Positions 42,072-51,044 of a stretch of DNA of 64,000 nt are shown in pieces. Both the position numbers and the translations under genes were made by a program. The stretch spans positions 62,001 to 126,000 of the forward strand of contig NZ_JAKGSD010000002.1 in the NCBI RefSeq assembly GCF_021654135.1, given 5' to 3'. Source of the stretch: Amycolatopsis tucumanensis (GTDB taxonomy: Bacteria; Actinomycetota; Actinomycetes; Mycobacteriales; Pseudonocardiaceae). Position 1 is the first letter of the stretch; each line of letters begins with the position of its first letter. The notes below the pieces were generated by a model. It ran no database searches. It was given only the letters and a program-made list of their open reading frames with translations, and was not told the origin of the DNA.

Positions 42072-43445
42072 ATGACCGCAGTGCACGACCGGCAGCCGCT
42101 GGAGACCGCCGCGCTGGAGCACCTGTGGCTGCACAGCAACGACCTCGAGTGGGACGAGCTCACCCACGGCGGGCTCCGGGTTTTCGTCGAGGGCCACGGC
42201 GCCACGCTGACCGACGTGCGCGGCGGCACCTACCTCGACGGGCTGTCCGGCCTGTTCGTCGTCGCCGCCGGACACGGCCGCACCGAGATCGCCGACGCGA
42301 TGGCCACCCAGGCCAGGAAGCTCGCCTACACCGCCGCGTCCAACGCCGCCAACCCCGCCGCGATCACCCTGGCGGAGAAGATCGCTTCGCTGACGCCCGG
42401 CGACCTGGACCGCGTTTTCCTCTGCTCCGGGGGCTCCGAGGCGGTCGAGAGCGCGATGAAGATCGCCAAGCAGGTCCAGGCGATGCGCGGCTTCGGCAAG
42501 CGGTACAAGATCATCGCGCGGCGCGGGTCGTACCACGGCACCACGTTCGGCGCGGCCAGCCTGACCGGCAGCGCCAACGAGGGGTACTTCGGCCCGTTCA
42601 TGGCGGGCGTGAGCAAGGTCCCCTCCCCCAACCACTACCGCAACGACTTCGGGCTGGAGGGCGAAGCCGGCGACATCATGTGCGCGCGGTTCGTCGAGCA
42701 GGAGATCCTGACGCAGGGTCCCGAGCACGTGGCCGCCGTCATCGGCGAGCCGATCTCGGTCGCCAACGGCACCCACCTGCCCGGCCCCGTCTACTGGCAG
42801 ATGCTGCGCGAGATCTGCGACCGCTACGGCGTGCTGCTCATCATGGACGAGGTCATCACCGGCTGGGGCCGCACCGGCGCGTGGTTCGCCGCCGAGCACT
42901 ACGGCGTCGTCCCCGACCTGATGACCATGGCCAAGGGGCTGTCCAGCGGCTACGCGCCGATCGCCGCGGTCGCGGCGCGCTCGTCGCTGTTCGACGACTT
43001 CCGCCCCCACGGCCGCGCGCTCAACCACCTGATCACCTTCGGCGGCCACGCGGTCGCGGCGGCGGCCGCGCTGAAGAACATCGAGATCCTCGAACGGGAA
43101 CACCTCGTCGAGCGCTCGGCCGAGATGGGCACCTACTTGTTCGAGCTGGCCCAGCGGCTGCGGGACCACCCGACGGTCGGTGACGTCCGCGGCGGGCAGG
43201 GCCTGCTGTGCGCGATCGACTTCGTCAAGGACAAGGAGACGAAGCAAGCCTGGGGCACCTCGCACCCCTTCATCAAGTTTCTGGCGCTGCGCACGCAGGA
43301 AGAGGGCCTGGTGACCCGCGTGTGGGACGTGCTGCACCTGGCCCCGCCGTTCGTCCTGACCCGCGCGGAGGCCGAGCGGGCGATCGAGATCGTCGATCGC
43401 TGCCTCACCGAGGCGGAACACAAGTTCGCCGACGAGATCGCCTGA
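42072..43445 (+). CDS. Class III aminotransferase (omega-amino acid/polyamine transaminase)
   Basis: This 457-residue PLP enzyme has DGLSGLFVVAAGHGRTEIADAM near residue 60, SGGSEAVESAMKIAKQ near 120, SYHGTTFGAASLTGS near 152, and MDEVITGWGRTGAWFAAEHYG then LMTMAKGLSSGYAPIAAVA with the PLP Lys near 290. It removes the terminal amino group of a diamine or omega-amino acid to give an aldehyde. I prefer the ATG at 42072, preceded by GAGGAGTGAG. It is divergent from puuA across a 147-bp, locally AT-rich promoter gap. Confidence 0.92.
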   Translation: MTAVHDRQPLETAALEHLWLHSNDLEWDELTHGGLRVFVEGHGATLTDVRGGTYLDGLSGLFVVAAGHGRTEIADAMATQARKLAYTAASNAANPAAITLAEKIASLTPGDLDRVFLCSGGSEAVESAMKIAKQVQAMRGFGKRYKIIARRGSYHGTTFGAASLTGSANEGYFGPFMAGVSKVPSPNHYRNDFGLEGEAGDIMCARFVEQEILTQGPEHVAAVIGEPISVANGTHLPGPVYWQMLREICDRYGVLLIMDEVITGWGRTGAWFAAEHYGVVPDLMTMAKGLSSGYAPIAAVAARSSLFDDFRPHGRALNHLITFGGHAVAAAAALKNIEILEREHLVERSAEMGTYLFELAQRLRDHPTVGDVRGGQGLLCAIDFVKDKETKQAWGTSHPFIKFLALRTQEEGLVTRVWDVLHLAPPFVLTRAEAERAIEIVDRCLTEAEHKFADEIA

Positions 43446-43451
43446 GCCGCC

Positions 43452-44192
43452 ATGACCACACCCGTCATCGGAGTCTGCGCCGCGTTCGAACCCGCCCGCT
43501 GGGGGTTCTGGGACCAGCAGGCCGCGATCCTCCCCGCCACCTACCTGGACAAGGTGCGCGCCGCCGGTGGGCTGCCGGTCGGCCTGGTGCCCGATCCCCG
43601 CGCCACCGCGCGGCCGGAGCTGGTGCTCGACCGTGTCGACGGTCTGCTGCTGATCGGCGGTGTCGACCTGGAGCCGGACACCTACGGCGCGGCCAGGACC
43701 GCGCGCACGGAGGCGACCGCGCCGGAACGCGACGCGTTCGAGCTGTCCCTGGCCCGTGCCGCGCTCGCGCGGGATCTCCCGGTGCTGGGGATCTGCCGCG
43801 GCATGCAGATCCTCAACGTGGCCGCGGGCGGCACGCTGCACCAGCACCTGACCGACGCCGGGTTCGCCGAGCACCGGCGCAGCCCCGGCCGGCTGGACAG
43901 CGCGACCTTCCACGAGGTCGACGTGGTGCCCTGCTCGCTCGCCGAGTCGCTGTCCGGCAGCGGCGTTCAGGTCGTGAACTCCCACCACCACCAAGGGGTG
44001 GACGCGCTGGGCGAGGGCGCGGTGGTGACGGCCTGGTCCATTCCGGACCGGCTGCCCGAAGCCATCGAGTTCCCGTCCTGCCAGTACGCCCTGGGTGTCC
44101 AGTGGCACCCGGAGGTCGACCACCTTCAGCACGCGCTCACCGCCTTCGTCGCGGTCGCGGCGCGACCGGCCAGGGAGGACCAGCCAGCGTGA
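43452..44192 (+). CDS. Gamma-glutamyl-gamma-aminobutyrate hydrolase-like (PuuD, class I GATase)
   Basis: This 246-residue class I glutamine-amidotransferase-like hydrolase has the nucleophile Cys in LGICRGMQILNVAAGG near residue 115, the HEVDV segment, and the His-Glu pair in VQWHPEVDHL near 217. Peptidase C26 members release glutamate from gamma-glutamylated amines or amino acids. It starts 6 bp after the aminotransferase and overlaps the aldehyde dehydrogenase by four bases. Confidence 0.92.
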   Translation: MTTPVIGVCAAFEPARWGFWDQQAAILPATYLDKVRAAGGLPVGLVPDPRATARPELVLDRVDGLLLIGGVDLEPDTYGAARTARTEATAPERDAFELSLARAALARDLPVLGICRGMQILNVAAGGTLHQHLTDAGFAEHRRSPGRLDSATFHEVDVVPCSLAESLSGSGVQVVNSHHHQGVDALGEGAVVTAWSIPDRLPEAIEFPSCQYALGVQWHPEVDHLQHALTAFVAVAARPAREDQPA

Positions 44193-45550
44193 GCACCATC
44201 AACGTCATCGAGCCCGCCACCGAGCGCGTGCTCGACACCCTCGAAACCACCGACGTCGCCGAATTGGACGCCGTCGTCGCGCGCGCCGCGAAGGCGCAGA
44301 AGCTGTGGGCTGCGGAGTCCCCGCAGTACCGCGGACAGGTCCTGCTCGCGGTCGCGGCGGCGATCGAGGCGAACTCCGAGCACCTGGCGCGACTGGAATC
44401 CCGCAACGTCGGGATGCCGATCACCGAGGCTCGGGGCGCGGTCGCGGGCGCGGCCGCGACCTTCCGCTACTACGCCGCGGCGCCGGAACGCCTGCTGGGA
44501 CACACCATTCCTGTGGACGGCGGCGTGGACATGACGTTCCGGGAACCGATCGGGGTCGTCGGCCTGATCACCCCGTGGAACTACCCGCTCACCATCGCGT
44601 CCTGGAAGGTGGCGCCGGGTCTGGCCGCGGGCAACGCGATCGTGCTCAAACCGGCGGAGCTGACCCCGCTCACCGCGCGCGAGCTCGCGGCGATCGCGAC
44701 CGCGGCGGGTCTGCCGGAGGGTCTGCTGACGGTGCTCGTCGGCCCGGGCCGCACCATCGGCCGTGCGATGGTCGAGCACCCGGGCATCGGCAAGATCGCG
44801 TTCACCGGGTCCACCGAGGTCGGCAAGGACATCGCCCAGCGCGCCGCAGGCACCCTCAAGCGCGTCACGCTGGAGCTGGGCGGGAAATCGGCCGCGCTGG
44901 TGTTCGCCGACGCCGATCTCGACGCCGCGGCGAGCGGGCTGACTGGGGCCGTCTTCGGCAACTCGGGGCAGGACTGCTGCGCGCGGTCCCGCGTGTTCGT
45001 CGAGCGGCCCGCACTGGAGGCGTTCCTGGAGAAGCTGGAGAAGGTGGTCGGCGGGATCGTGGTCGGCGATCCGCTGAATGAGAGCACCCAGATGGGCCCG
45101 CTGGTCTCGGCGGGCCAGAAGGAACGCGTACGGGCCTATGTGGACGGTGCGCCGGTGCTCTTCCGCGGTGTCGCACCAGAGGGCCCGGGTTACTGGGTTC
45201 CGCCCACGGTGCTGCACCCGATCGACGACCGGCACCCGGCGGCGCGGGAGGAGATCTTCGGCCCGGTCGTGTCGGTGTTCGCCTTCGACAGCGAGCAAGA
45301 GGCGCTGGCCCGCGCCAACGACACGGTGTACGGGCTGGCCGGGTCGATCTGGACGTCCGACGCGGCACGGTCCCTGCGGGTGGCGCGTGCCGTCGACGCC
45401 GGCGCCCTCGCGGTCAACTCCTACACGTCGGTGCGGATCACCACGCCGTTCGGCGGGTTCAAGCAGTCCGGTCTCGGCCGGGAACTGGGCCCCGACGCGC
45501 TGGACGCCTACACCGAGGTGAAGAACGTCTTCTTCAGCACGACGGGCTGA
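44189..45550 (+). CDS. Aldehyde dehydrogenase (PuuC/betaine-aldehyde type)
   Basis: This 453-residue NAD(P)-dependent aldehyde dehydrogenase shows GLITPWNYPLTIASWKVAPG with the Asn of the active site, FTGSTEVGKDIAQRAA for nucleotide binding, LELGGKSAALVF with the general-base Glu, and the catalytic Cys in NSGQDCCARSRVF. It would oxidise the aldehyde from the aminotransferase to an acid. It starts with GTG inside the preceding stop. Its last 17 bases overlap the convergent tetR gene, a tail-to-tail arrangement. Confidence 0.92.
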   Translation: MSTINVIEPATERVLDTLETTDVAELDAVVARAAKAQKLWAAESPQYRGQVLLAVAAAIEANSEHLARLESRNVGMPITEARGAVAGAAATFRYYAAAPERLLGHTIPVDGGVDMTFREPIGVVGLITPWNYPLTIASWKVAPGLAAGNAIVLKPAELTPLTARELAAIATAAGLPEGLLTVLVGPGRTIGRAMVEHPGIGKIAFTGSTEVGKDIAQRAAGTLKRVTLELGGKSAALVFADADLDAAASGLTGAVFGNSGQDCCARSRVFVERPALEAFLEKLEKVVGGIVVGDPLNESTQMGPLVSAGQKERVRAYVDGAPVLFRGVAPEGPGYWVPPTVLHPIDDRHPAAREEIFGPVVSVFAFDSEQEALARANDTVYGLAGSIWTSDAARSLRVARAVDAGALAVNSYTSVRITTPFGGFKQSGLGRELGPDALDAYTEVKNVFFSTTG

Positions 45551-46202
45551 CACCGGCGTGGCCCGCGAAGAACTGGGTGAGCATGAAGTGGGCCTGGGCG
45601 AGGACGGCGGGATCGCCGTCCTCGTCGTCGGTGAAGGCGAACTGCACCAGCCGTTCCAGCGCGTGCAGGGCCACGCTGCAGTGTGCCTGGGTGAGTCCGT
45701 CGAAGGCCGGGGCGTGCTGGCGGAACTGCTCCAGGACCCGGCCGGCCCAGTCCTCGATGCACAGCTCGTCGAGGGTGCGGACGCGTTCGGTGAGGTTCTG
45801 CCGCACCCACAGTTCGCGGACCAGCGGGGTGCGGTGCTCCTGCGTGTAGTAGTCGATCAGGACGTCGACGATTTCGGTCCACCGCTCGCCCGGCCGGTCC
45901 TTCAGCGCTCGCGCGAGCCCTTCGGTCGAGCTCTGCATCTGGCGGTGGCACAGCTCTTCGAGCACTCGCTCGGGCGATTCGAAGAAGGCGTAGAACGAGC
46001 CCCGGCTGACGCCTGCTTTCTCCAGCAGCAGGGTCGGTGAGCCCACGACCGCCTCGTAACCTAGGTTCTCGACCAGCTCCGTGGCGGTCTGAAGCACGTG
46101 CTCGACCATCGCCCGGGACCGCTCCTGGACCGGCAGCTTGCGCAGTCCCCCCGTGATCGGGGCACGTGGGCCGGATCTGCGCTCGTACGCGGTCCGTCTC
46201 AT
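45534..46202 (-). CDS. TetR family regulator, paralog 1
   Basis: This 222-residue TetR protein has helix-turn-helix LPVQERSRAMVEHVLQTA then TLLLEKAGVSRGSFYAFFE, and a ligand domain ending HFMLTQFFAGHAG. Over about 200 residues it matches the regulator at 52518 almost word for word (for example TEIVDVLIDYYTQEHR, RELWVRQNLTERVR, ALHALERLVQFAFTDDEDGD). The ATG at 46202 has GGGGGAGAG. A copy of the 21-bp operator lies 38 bp upstream. Confidence 0.92.
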   Translation of the reverse strand: MRRTAYERRSGPRAPITGGLRKLPVQERSRAMVEHVLQTATELVENLGYEAVVGSPTLLLEKAGVSRGSFYAFFESPERVLEELCHRQMQSSTEGLARALKDRPGERWTEIVDVLIDYYTQEHRTPLVRELWVRQNLTERVRTLDELCIEDWAGRVLEQFRQHAPAFDGLTQAHCSVALHALERLVQFAFTDDEDGDPAVLAQAHFMLTQFFAGHAGVSPSC

Positions 46203-46239
46203 CGGTACTCTCCCCCGTTCCACCTGTTACGACCACGTT

Positions 46240-46260
46240 ACACGACTCCAGTCGCGTTAC
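46240..46260. promoter_or_regulatory. 21-bp TetR operator, copy A
   Basis: The element starts ACACGACTCC and ends AGTCGCGTTAC, with inner core CGAC-TCCA-GTCG. It agrees at 19 of 21 positions with the copy at 53219-53239 and more loosely with those at 52388 and 52421. It lies before the start of tetR paralog 1. Confidence 0.75.
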
Positions 46261-46291
46261 CAACCTGGACTCTGGTCATGTTTCACGTGCT

Positions 46292-46331
46292 GGAAAGAAA
46301 GACGGCCCCCGGCCGGCAGCCGGGGGCCGTC
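46292..46331 (-). terminator. Intrinsic terminator of the P450 operon
   Basis: A perfect 13-bp stem (46301-46313 with 46319-46331) with a 5-base loop is followed, reading leftward, by the T-rich TTTCTTTCC (46300-46292). It lies 15 bp past the stop of the phosphotriesterase-family gene, ending the leftward operon and insulating tetR1. Confidence 0.88.
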
Positions 46332-46345
46332 TGGTGCGCTCGCGA

Positions 46346-47398
46346 TCAGACCGGGGCCAGCGGCAGCACCGTCTGGGCGTTGCGGACCAGGATCTGGTCG
46401 AGCGCGTCGTCGTCGGCGCCCTTGCGCTTCAGCCACGGCACGATCACGCGGTGGATGTAGCCGTAGCCGTTCCCGCCGAACTTCTGCCTGCTCGTCTTGA
46501 AGCAGATGTCGTGCGAGAGCAGCAGCCGGTCGGCGAGGCCGGTCTTGATGAGGCCGAGGATGGTCTCCACGCGCAGCTCGTCGGACGGGTAGACGAAATC
46601 CACCTCTGGCTCGTACCCGCTGGGGTAGCCGAACAGGTCGAGTTCGACGTAGCAGCCGAGCTCGGCGACCACGTCGACGAACCGCGGATCGCGGGAGAAC
46701 CCGTCGCAGTGCCCCATGATCACCCGGTTCATGTCGGCGCCGAGGCCGGCGATGCGGCGGCCGATCTCGAGCAGCGTGTCCGCCCCGGGCACGTAGTACG
46801 GGTTGTGGATGGACAGCGCCGCGCCGGTCTGCCGGTGCGCCCGCACGCTCGCGGCGAGCGCCCGCTCTTCCAGCGGATCGATCGGCCAGGACAGGCCCAC
46901 TTCGCCGACGATGCCGGCCCGCACGTCGGTGCCGTCCATGCCGACGGTGATGTCCCCGACGATCTCCTCGGCCATCGCCTCCTCGGTCATGGATTTGCGC
47001 TCGTCGGGCCAGCTCGCGGCCACGTAGTAGGTCGACCCGGCCACGATGTGCACGCCGGTGACCTCGGAGACGTGCCGCAGACCGGCAGCGTTGCGCCCCA
47101 TGCCGATCGGGGACAGGTTGACCAGCGTGCCGACCCCGAGGTCGGGCAGGATCGAAAGCTCGTCGATCGCGTCCTGCTCGTCGCCCATGTGCACGTTCCC
47201 GCGGTTGGCGCACGGGTTCTCGCGCCAGTGCCACAGGTTTTCCAGCGTGGGGCTGGAGGCGGGGTCGGCGGAGGCGCGCGGGTCGTCACCCGGGTCCCAG
47301 TACATGTCGACCTCGCCGAAAACGTGCTCGTGCGGCAGCGTGGAGCCCATCTCGGCGGGGTCGATGTCCCCGCGGACGGTGCGTAGTGTGCCCGGCAT
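46346..47398 (-). CDS. Phosphotriesterase-family metal hydrolase (lactonase/amidohydrolase-like)
   Basis: This 350-residue TIM-barrel protein of the PTE family has the HxH motif in LPHEHVFGE near residue 22, the bridging residue as Glu in VGEVGLSW near 166 (not the carbamylated Lys of true PTE), then SIHNPYYVPGAD, MGHCDGFSRD and the final Asp in LLSHDIC. Such enzymes hydrolyse lactones, amides or esters with a binuclear metal site. It is the last gene of the leftward P450 operon. The substrate is probably an intermediate produced by the P450. Confidence 0.87.
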   Translation of the reverse strand: MPGTLRTVRGDIDPAEMGSTLPHEHVFGEVDMYWDPGDDPRASADPASSPTLENLWHWRENPCANRGNVHMGDEQDAIDELSILPDLGVGTLVNLSPIGMGRNAAGLRHVSEVTGVHIVAGSTYYVAASWPDERKSMTEEAMAEEIVGDITVGMDGTDVRAGIVGEVGLSWPIDPLEERALAASVRAHRQTGAALSIHNPYYVPGADTLLEIGRRIAGLGADMNRVIMGHCDGFSRDPRFVDVVAELGCYVELDLFGYPSGYEPEVDFVYPSDELRVETILGLIKTGLADRLLLSHDICFKTSRQKFGGNGYGYIHRVIVPWLKRKGADDDALDQILVRNAQTVLPLAPV

Positions 47399-47415
47399 CT
47401 GTCACTCCCTTGTGG

Positions 47416-47772
47416 TCAGAACGCGGTGTAGATCTTGAACACGGTCTCGTGGATGTCCCAAGTGCCGGTCCAGCCGAGCGGGAAGACGGCACTGTCGCCG
47501 GCCTTGATCTCGTAGGACTCGCCGCCGTCTTCGGTGACGGTCATGCGGCCTTCGAGCATGGTGATGGACTCATTGGTCTCGAAGACCCAGCGGGACGGCC
47601 CGGGCGCGCACTCCCAGAGGCCCACTTCGAGCACCCCGTCACCGGTCCACAGCTTCTTTCCCGCAGTGCGCATCGGCTCGCCGGTGGCCTCGGGCAGGGG
47701 TCCCCAGTCCTCCAGCTCGATCGAGCGGGCGTCGCTGATGAGCACCGTGGGCACGGAGGAGGTGTGTGTCAT
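47416..47772 (-). CDS. Small cupin (cupin_3 / DUF861-like) protein
   Basis: This 118-residue single cupin barrel has WECAPGPSRWVFETNESITMLEGRM-type motif 1 (about residues 54-77; the region holds one possible metal ligand set) and AGDSAVFPLGWTGTWDIHETVFK as motif 2. Similar proteins include ureidoglycolate-lyase-like and ethanolamine-utilisation cupins. It lies between the PTE-family hydrolase and the P450 gene, 17 and 30 bp away. It may act on, or bind, the same nitrogenous intermediate. Confidence 0.82.
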   Translation of the reverse strand: MTHTSSVPTVLISDARSIELEDWGPLPEATGEPMRTAGKKLWTGDGVLEVGLWECAPGPSRWVFETNESITMLEGRMTVTEDGGESYEIKAGDSAVFPLGWTGTWDIHETVFKIYTAF

Positions 47773-47802
47773 CGCTGGTGTTTCCTTTCGCTGGGTGAAC
47801 GG

Positions 47803-49020
47803 TTACCGGTGCAGCCGCAGAGGAAGCGTGAAGTAGTGGCGCGAGGCGTCGGTGTTGCGGATGTCGGGTTCGGCGGTCAGCTCGACGCGCGAGTAGCGGG
47901 CCGCGATCCGTTCGAACACCACCCGGATCTCGGCTTCGGCGAGCAGCCGTCCCTGGCATCCGTGGCTGCCGAAGCTGAAGGTCAGGTTCCGGGTCTGCTC
48001 CGGGGGCCGGGTGAAGTCGAACTCGTCGGGGTTGTCGAACACCGCCGGGTCGTGGTTGGCGGCGCCGAGCATCAGCCGCAGGCTGCGGCCGGCGGGCACG
48101 TGGACGCCATGGATGACAAGGTCCTCGGTCGTCGCCCGGGTCACGACGGGCTCGGGCGCGTCGAAGCGGGCCAGTTCGGCGACGAAGGCCTCGTGCTTGT
48201 CCGGGTTGTCCCGGAACGCGTCGAAGAGGTCCGGCCGCCGCGTGAACAGGTGCAGCCCCGAACAGATGAGGTAGGTGGCGTCCATGTGGCCGACGACGTA
48301 GAAGAACAGGGTCGTCGCCAGCAGCTCGGCGGCGGTCATCTCGCCCCGGTTCTGCGCGGCCACCAGCGAGTCCAGCAGACCCTCCCCCGGGTTCTTGCGC
48401 TTGGCCTCGATCAGCGCGGCGGTCCGGCCGCGCAGTTCGTCCAGGGCTTCCTCGGCCAGTTCGAAGTCCTGCTGCGAGGGACGGGCGCTGAGGATGGGCA
48501 TCGCCTGCCGCATCTTCCGCCGCACCTCGTCGTGGTCGTCTGCGGGGATGTCCAGGATGTGGCAGACCGCGCGGTGCGTGACCTCCACCGCGAGGTCGGA
48601 ACCGTCGACGAGCCCGTCCTGGCCGAGGCCGTCGAGGAGGCGGTCGGTGATGGCGGCGGTCGTCTCGGCCCACTCGCGGACCCGCTTGGGGGTGAACCAC
48701 TTGCTCGTCAGGCGCCGCAGCCGGGTGTGGCCGGGTTCGTCGTGGCCAAGGGCCATGTCCAGCAGAACGCGCCAGGCGCCGGCCTTCTCCCATTCCGGCG
48801 CGATGCGGACCGAGGGCAGCCGGCCGTAGTGCATCAGGTCCTCGTACCGGGTGAGCACGAAGCTGCCGTCGTGGTCGTCCCGCATGATCGGCGCCTCGGC
48901 CAGCGCGCGGGCGTAGTAGGGGTAGGGGTCGATCCGGAACTGCGGGTCGGTCCACGGCAGGTAGCGGGTGACCTCCGGGCACTGCCCCGGCACGGTGACC
49001 GCGGTCGTGTGGGTCGACAT
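47803..49020 (-). CDS. Cytochrome P450 with altered oxygen-activation residues
   Basis: This 405-residue soluble P450 has ExxR in ELAR (Glu282, Arg285) and the heme-thiolate motif FSFGSHGCQG with Cys355. In the I-helix, VGHMDATYLI (243-252) aligns with the usual AGHETTANLI, so Met246-Asp247 stand where the acid-Thr pair normally directs O2 cleavage. Electron partners, a flavodoxin and an adrenodoxin-reductase-type flavoprotein, are encoded in the same operon with a permease between. A reductive or peroxide-independent role, as for XplA, is plausible. The 5' ATG follows AAAGGAC. Confidence 0.92.
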   Translation of the reverse strand: MSTHTTAVTVPGQCPEVTRYLPWTDPQFRIDPYPYYARALAEAPIMRDDHDGSFVLTRYEDLMHYGRLPSVRIAPEWEKAGAWRVLLDMALGHDEPGHTRLRRLTSKWFTPKRVREWAETTAAITDRLLDGLGQDGLVDGSDLAVEVTHRAVCHILDIPADDHDEVRRKMRQAMPILSARPSQQDFELAEEALDELRGRTAALIEAKRKNPGEGLLDSLVAAQNRGEMTAAELLATTLFFYVVGHMDATYLICSGLHLFTRRPDLFDAFRDNPDKHEAFVAELARFDAPEPVVTRATTEDLVIHGVHVPAGRSLRLMLGAANHDPAVFDNPDEFDFTRPPEQTRNLTFSFGSHGCQGRLLAEAEIRVVFERIAARYSRVELTAEPDIRNTDASRHYFTLPLRLHR

Positions 49021-49047
49021 GGGCGTTGTCCTTTCGGTAGGTGGGGG

Positions 49048-50520
49048 TCAGCTCGCGGTCTGGCCGAGACCGGCGTAGGTCCGCGGCCGCGCCGACTTGA
49101 AGTAGAGGGCCAGGGCCACGCCGGCGATCGCGGAGACGGCGAGCACGGTGAGCAGCACGAGGTTCTGTCCCGGTGCGCCACCGACCACCAGGTCGAAGTG
49201 CAGGACGGCGAGCACCACGGTCGCGCCGAGTGAAAGCGCCGCGATGCCGGGCGCGAGGTAGCACTTGAACGTGTTCTCCCCGGTGGACCTGCCGGTCCGG
49301 GCGAACCACACCATGACGGAGACGCTGACGACGGTCATCAGGGCCAGCAGACCGACGGTGGCCAGCCCGAACAGCTGGGCGTCGAGTCCGACGCCGGCCG
49401 TGTTGGTCAGGCCGAGGGGTATCAGGAGCACGGCGACGATCACCGCGGTGACCGTGGACGCGCGGGCCGGTGAGTGGTGGCGGGGGTGCACCTTGGCGAC
49501 GTAGGCGGGCAGCGCCCGGTCGCGGCCGAGGTTGAACAGGTAGCGGGCGACGACGTTGTGGACCGAGATCGCCGCGGCGAGCTCGGAGGTGATGATGAAC
49601 AGGAACGTCAGCTGCGTGAAGAACGGCGCCACGAACTGCCCAATCGCGGCGGGGAACATCGACTTGGGGTCGTTGGTCGCCGCGTCCACCGCGCCCGAGC
49701 CGTACGCGGTCGTGAGCAGGTAGCAGGACAGGACATAGAGGACGCCCACGAACAGCACGGCGCCGTAGGTGGCGCGGGGAATGGTCCGGTCGGGGGTCCG
49801 GACCTCGTCGCGGAAGACCGCGGTGGCCTCGAAGCCCAGGAACACCATGACCGCGAAGAGCATGGTCACGCCGACGTCCCCGTGCGCCAGCGCGGCCGGC
49901 GAGAACGGGGTGGCCGAGAAGCCGTCCGGGCCGCCGCCGTGCAGCACGACGGCGACGTTGAAGATCATGGCGATCGTGACTTCCAGGACCATCGCGACGC
50001 TGAGGACCTTGGCCGAGACCTCGATGTGGAAGTAGCACAGGACCCCGACCACGGCCCACGCCAGCGCGCCCCACAGCCACCAGGGCGTCGTGGGCCCGCC
50101 GATGCTCTCGATGAGCTCCGTCGCGGTGAGGCCGAGGAACACGAAGCACCCGCCGAGCATCAGCAGGTAGGACACGATCGCGAGGAAGGCGGCGCCCAGC
50201 CCGCTGATCTTCCCCAGCCCGGCGCTGACGAACGCGTAGAACGAGCCCGGTTTCGGGATGCGCCTGGTCATGGTCACGTAGCCGACCGCGAACAGCAGCA
50301 ACAGGATCGTGGTCGCGACGAACGCGAAGGTGGCGCCGTCCCCACCGAACGTGATGGTGAACGGGATGAACCCGGCGACCACGGCGATGGGGGCCGAGAA
50401 GGCCAGGACGGTCAGCATCAGCGAGCCGACCCCCATGCGGCCCGAGAGCTTGTCGGGAACGGCGCCGGTGCCGAGGTCCGTGGTGGACGGCGGGTTGACG
50501 ACGGGCGTGCTGTCACTCAT
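49048..50520 (-). CDS. APC-family amino acid/amine permease, copy 1
   Basis: This 490-residue protein has 12-14 membrane spans and APC hallmarks: GRMGVGSLMLTVLAFSAPI in span 1, TRRIPKPGSFYAFVSAGLGK near residue 83, and MVFLGFEATAVFRDEVRTPDRTIPRA near 235. It probably brings in the amine or amide substrate of the operon. It is related to the permease at 53352 but clearly diverged. Located between the flavodoxin and P450 genes with short gaps, it is certainly co-transcribed. Confidence 0.92.
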   Translation of the reverse strand: MSDSTPVVNPPSTTDLGTGAVPDKLSGRMGVGSLMLTVLAFSAPIAVVAGFIPFTITFGGDGATFAFVATTILLLLFAVGYVTMTRRIPKPGSFYAFVSAGLGKISGLGAAFLAIVSYLLMLGGCFVFLGLTATELIESIGGPTTPWWLWGALAWAVVGVLCYFHIEVSAKVLSVAMVLEVTIAMIFNVAVVLHGGGPDGFSATPFSPAALAHGDVGVTMLFAVMVFLGFEATAVFRDEVRTPDRTIPRATYGAVLFVGVLYVLSCYLLTTAYGSGAVDAATNDPKSMFPAAIGQFVAPFFTQLTFLFIITSELAAAISVHNVVARYLFNLGRDRALPAYVAKVHPRHHSPARASTVTAVIVAVLLIPLGLTNTAGVGLDAQLFGLATVGLLALMTVVSVSVMVWFARTGRSTGENTFKCYLAPGIAALSLGATVVLAVLHFDLVVGGAPGQNLVLLTVLAVSAIAGVALALYFKSARPRTYAGLGQTAS

Positions 50521-50562
50521 TTCGGTTGCCTCTCTCGGACGAGGGGGGTGCGGCGGTGCCGG

Positions 50563-51018
50563 TCAGGCGGGCGCGGCGACGGCGAGGACGACCCCGGCCC
50601 AGGCGATCGCGACGTCGGAGGGGTTCAGCCCGCTGTCGGCGTCGTGGTAGCCGGTCTCCCCGACCTGGGTCGCGCCCAGGCCGGTGAGGGTGGACCGCAG
50701 CGTGGCGACGCCGAGGTTGTACGTGTCGTAGGTGCTGTCGCCGAGACCGAACGCGGCGAACCGGACACCGGACAGGTCGGGTTTGCTCTCCACGAGCGCC
50801 TCGTGGAAGGGCGCGGCGGTGGCCGGCAGGTCGCCTTCGCCGTAGGTCGACACCACGAGGATGAGCATGTCCTCCCCGCCGAGCTCGTCGACCGGGTAGT
50901 CCTCCATGTTCACCACCCGGGTTGCGGCTCCGTTCTCCTCCAGCGCGGCGGCGATGTCCTCGGCCACCAGTTCGGCGTTGCCGGATTCGGTGCCGAAGAG
51001 GACGGTCAGCTTGTTCAC
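50563..51018 (-). CDS. Flavodoxin
   Basis: This 151-residue FMN-binding protein has the phosphate-binding loop FGTESGNAEL (residues 8-17) and the isoalloxazine loop VVSTYGEGDLP near 62, then FAAFGLGDSTYDTYN near 88. The GTG start gives the typical length. It would carry electrons one or two at a time from the reductase encoded 26 bp upstream to the P450 encoded downstream. Flavodoxin-fed bacterial P450s are uncommon; known cases include P450cin and the fused XplA. Confidence 0.92.
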   Translation of the reverse strand: MNKLTVLFGTESGNAELVAEDIAAALEENGAATRVVNMEDYPVDELGGEDMLILVVSTYGEGDLPATAAPFHEALVESKPDLSGVRFAAFGLGDSTYDTYNLGVATLRSTLTGLGATQVGETGYHDADSGLNPSDVAIAWAGVVLAVAAPA

Positions 51019-51044
51019 GCGGGGTCCTTTCTGTCTTCTGATGT

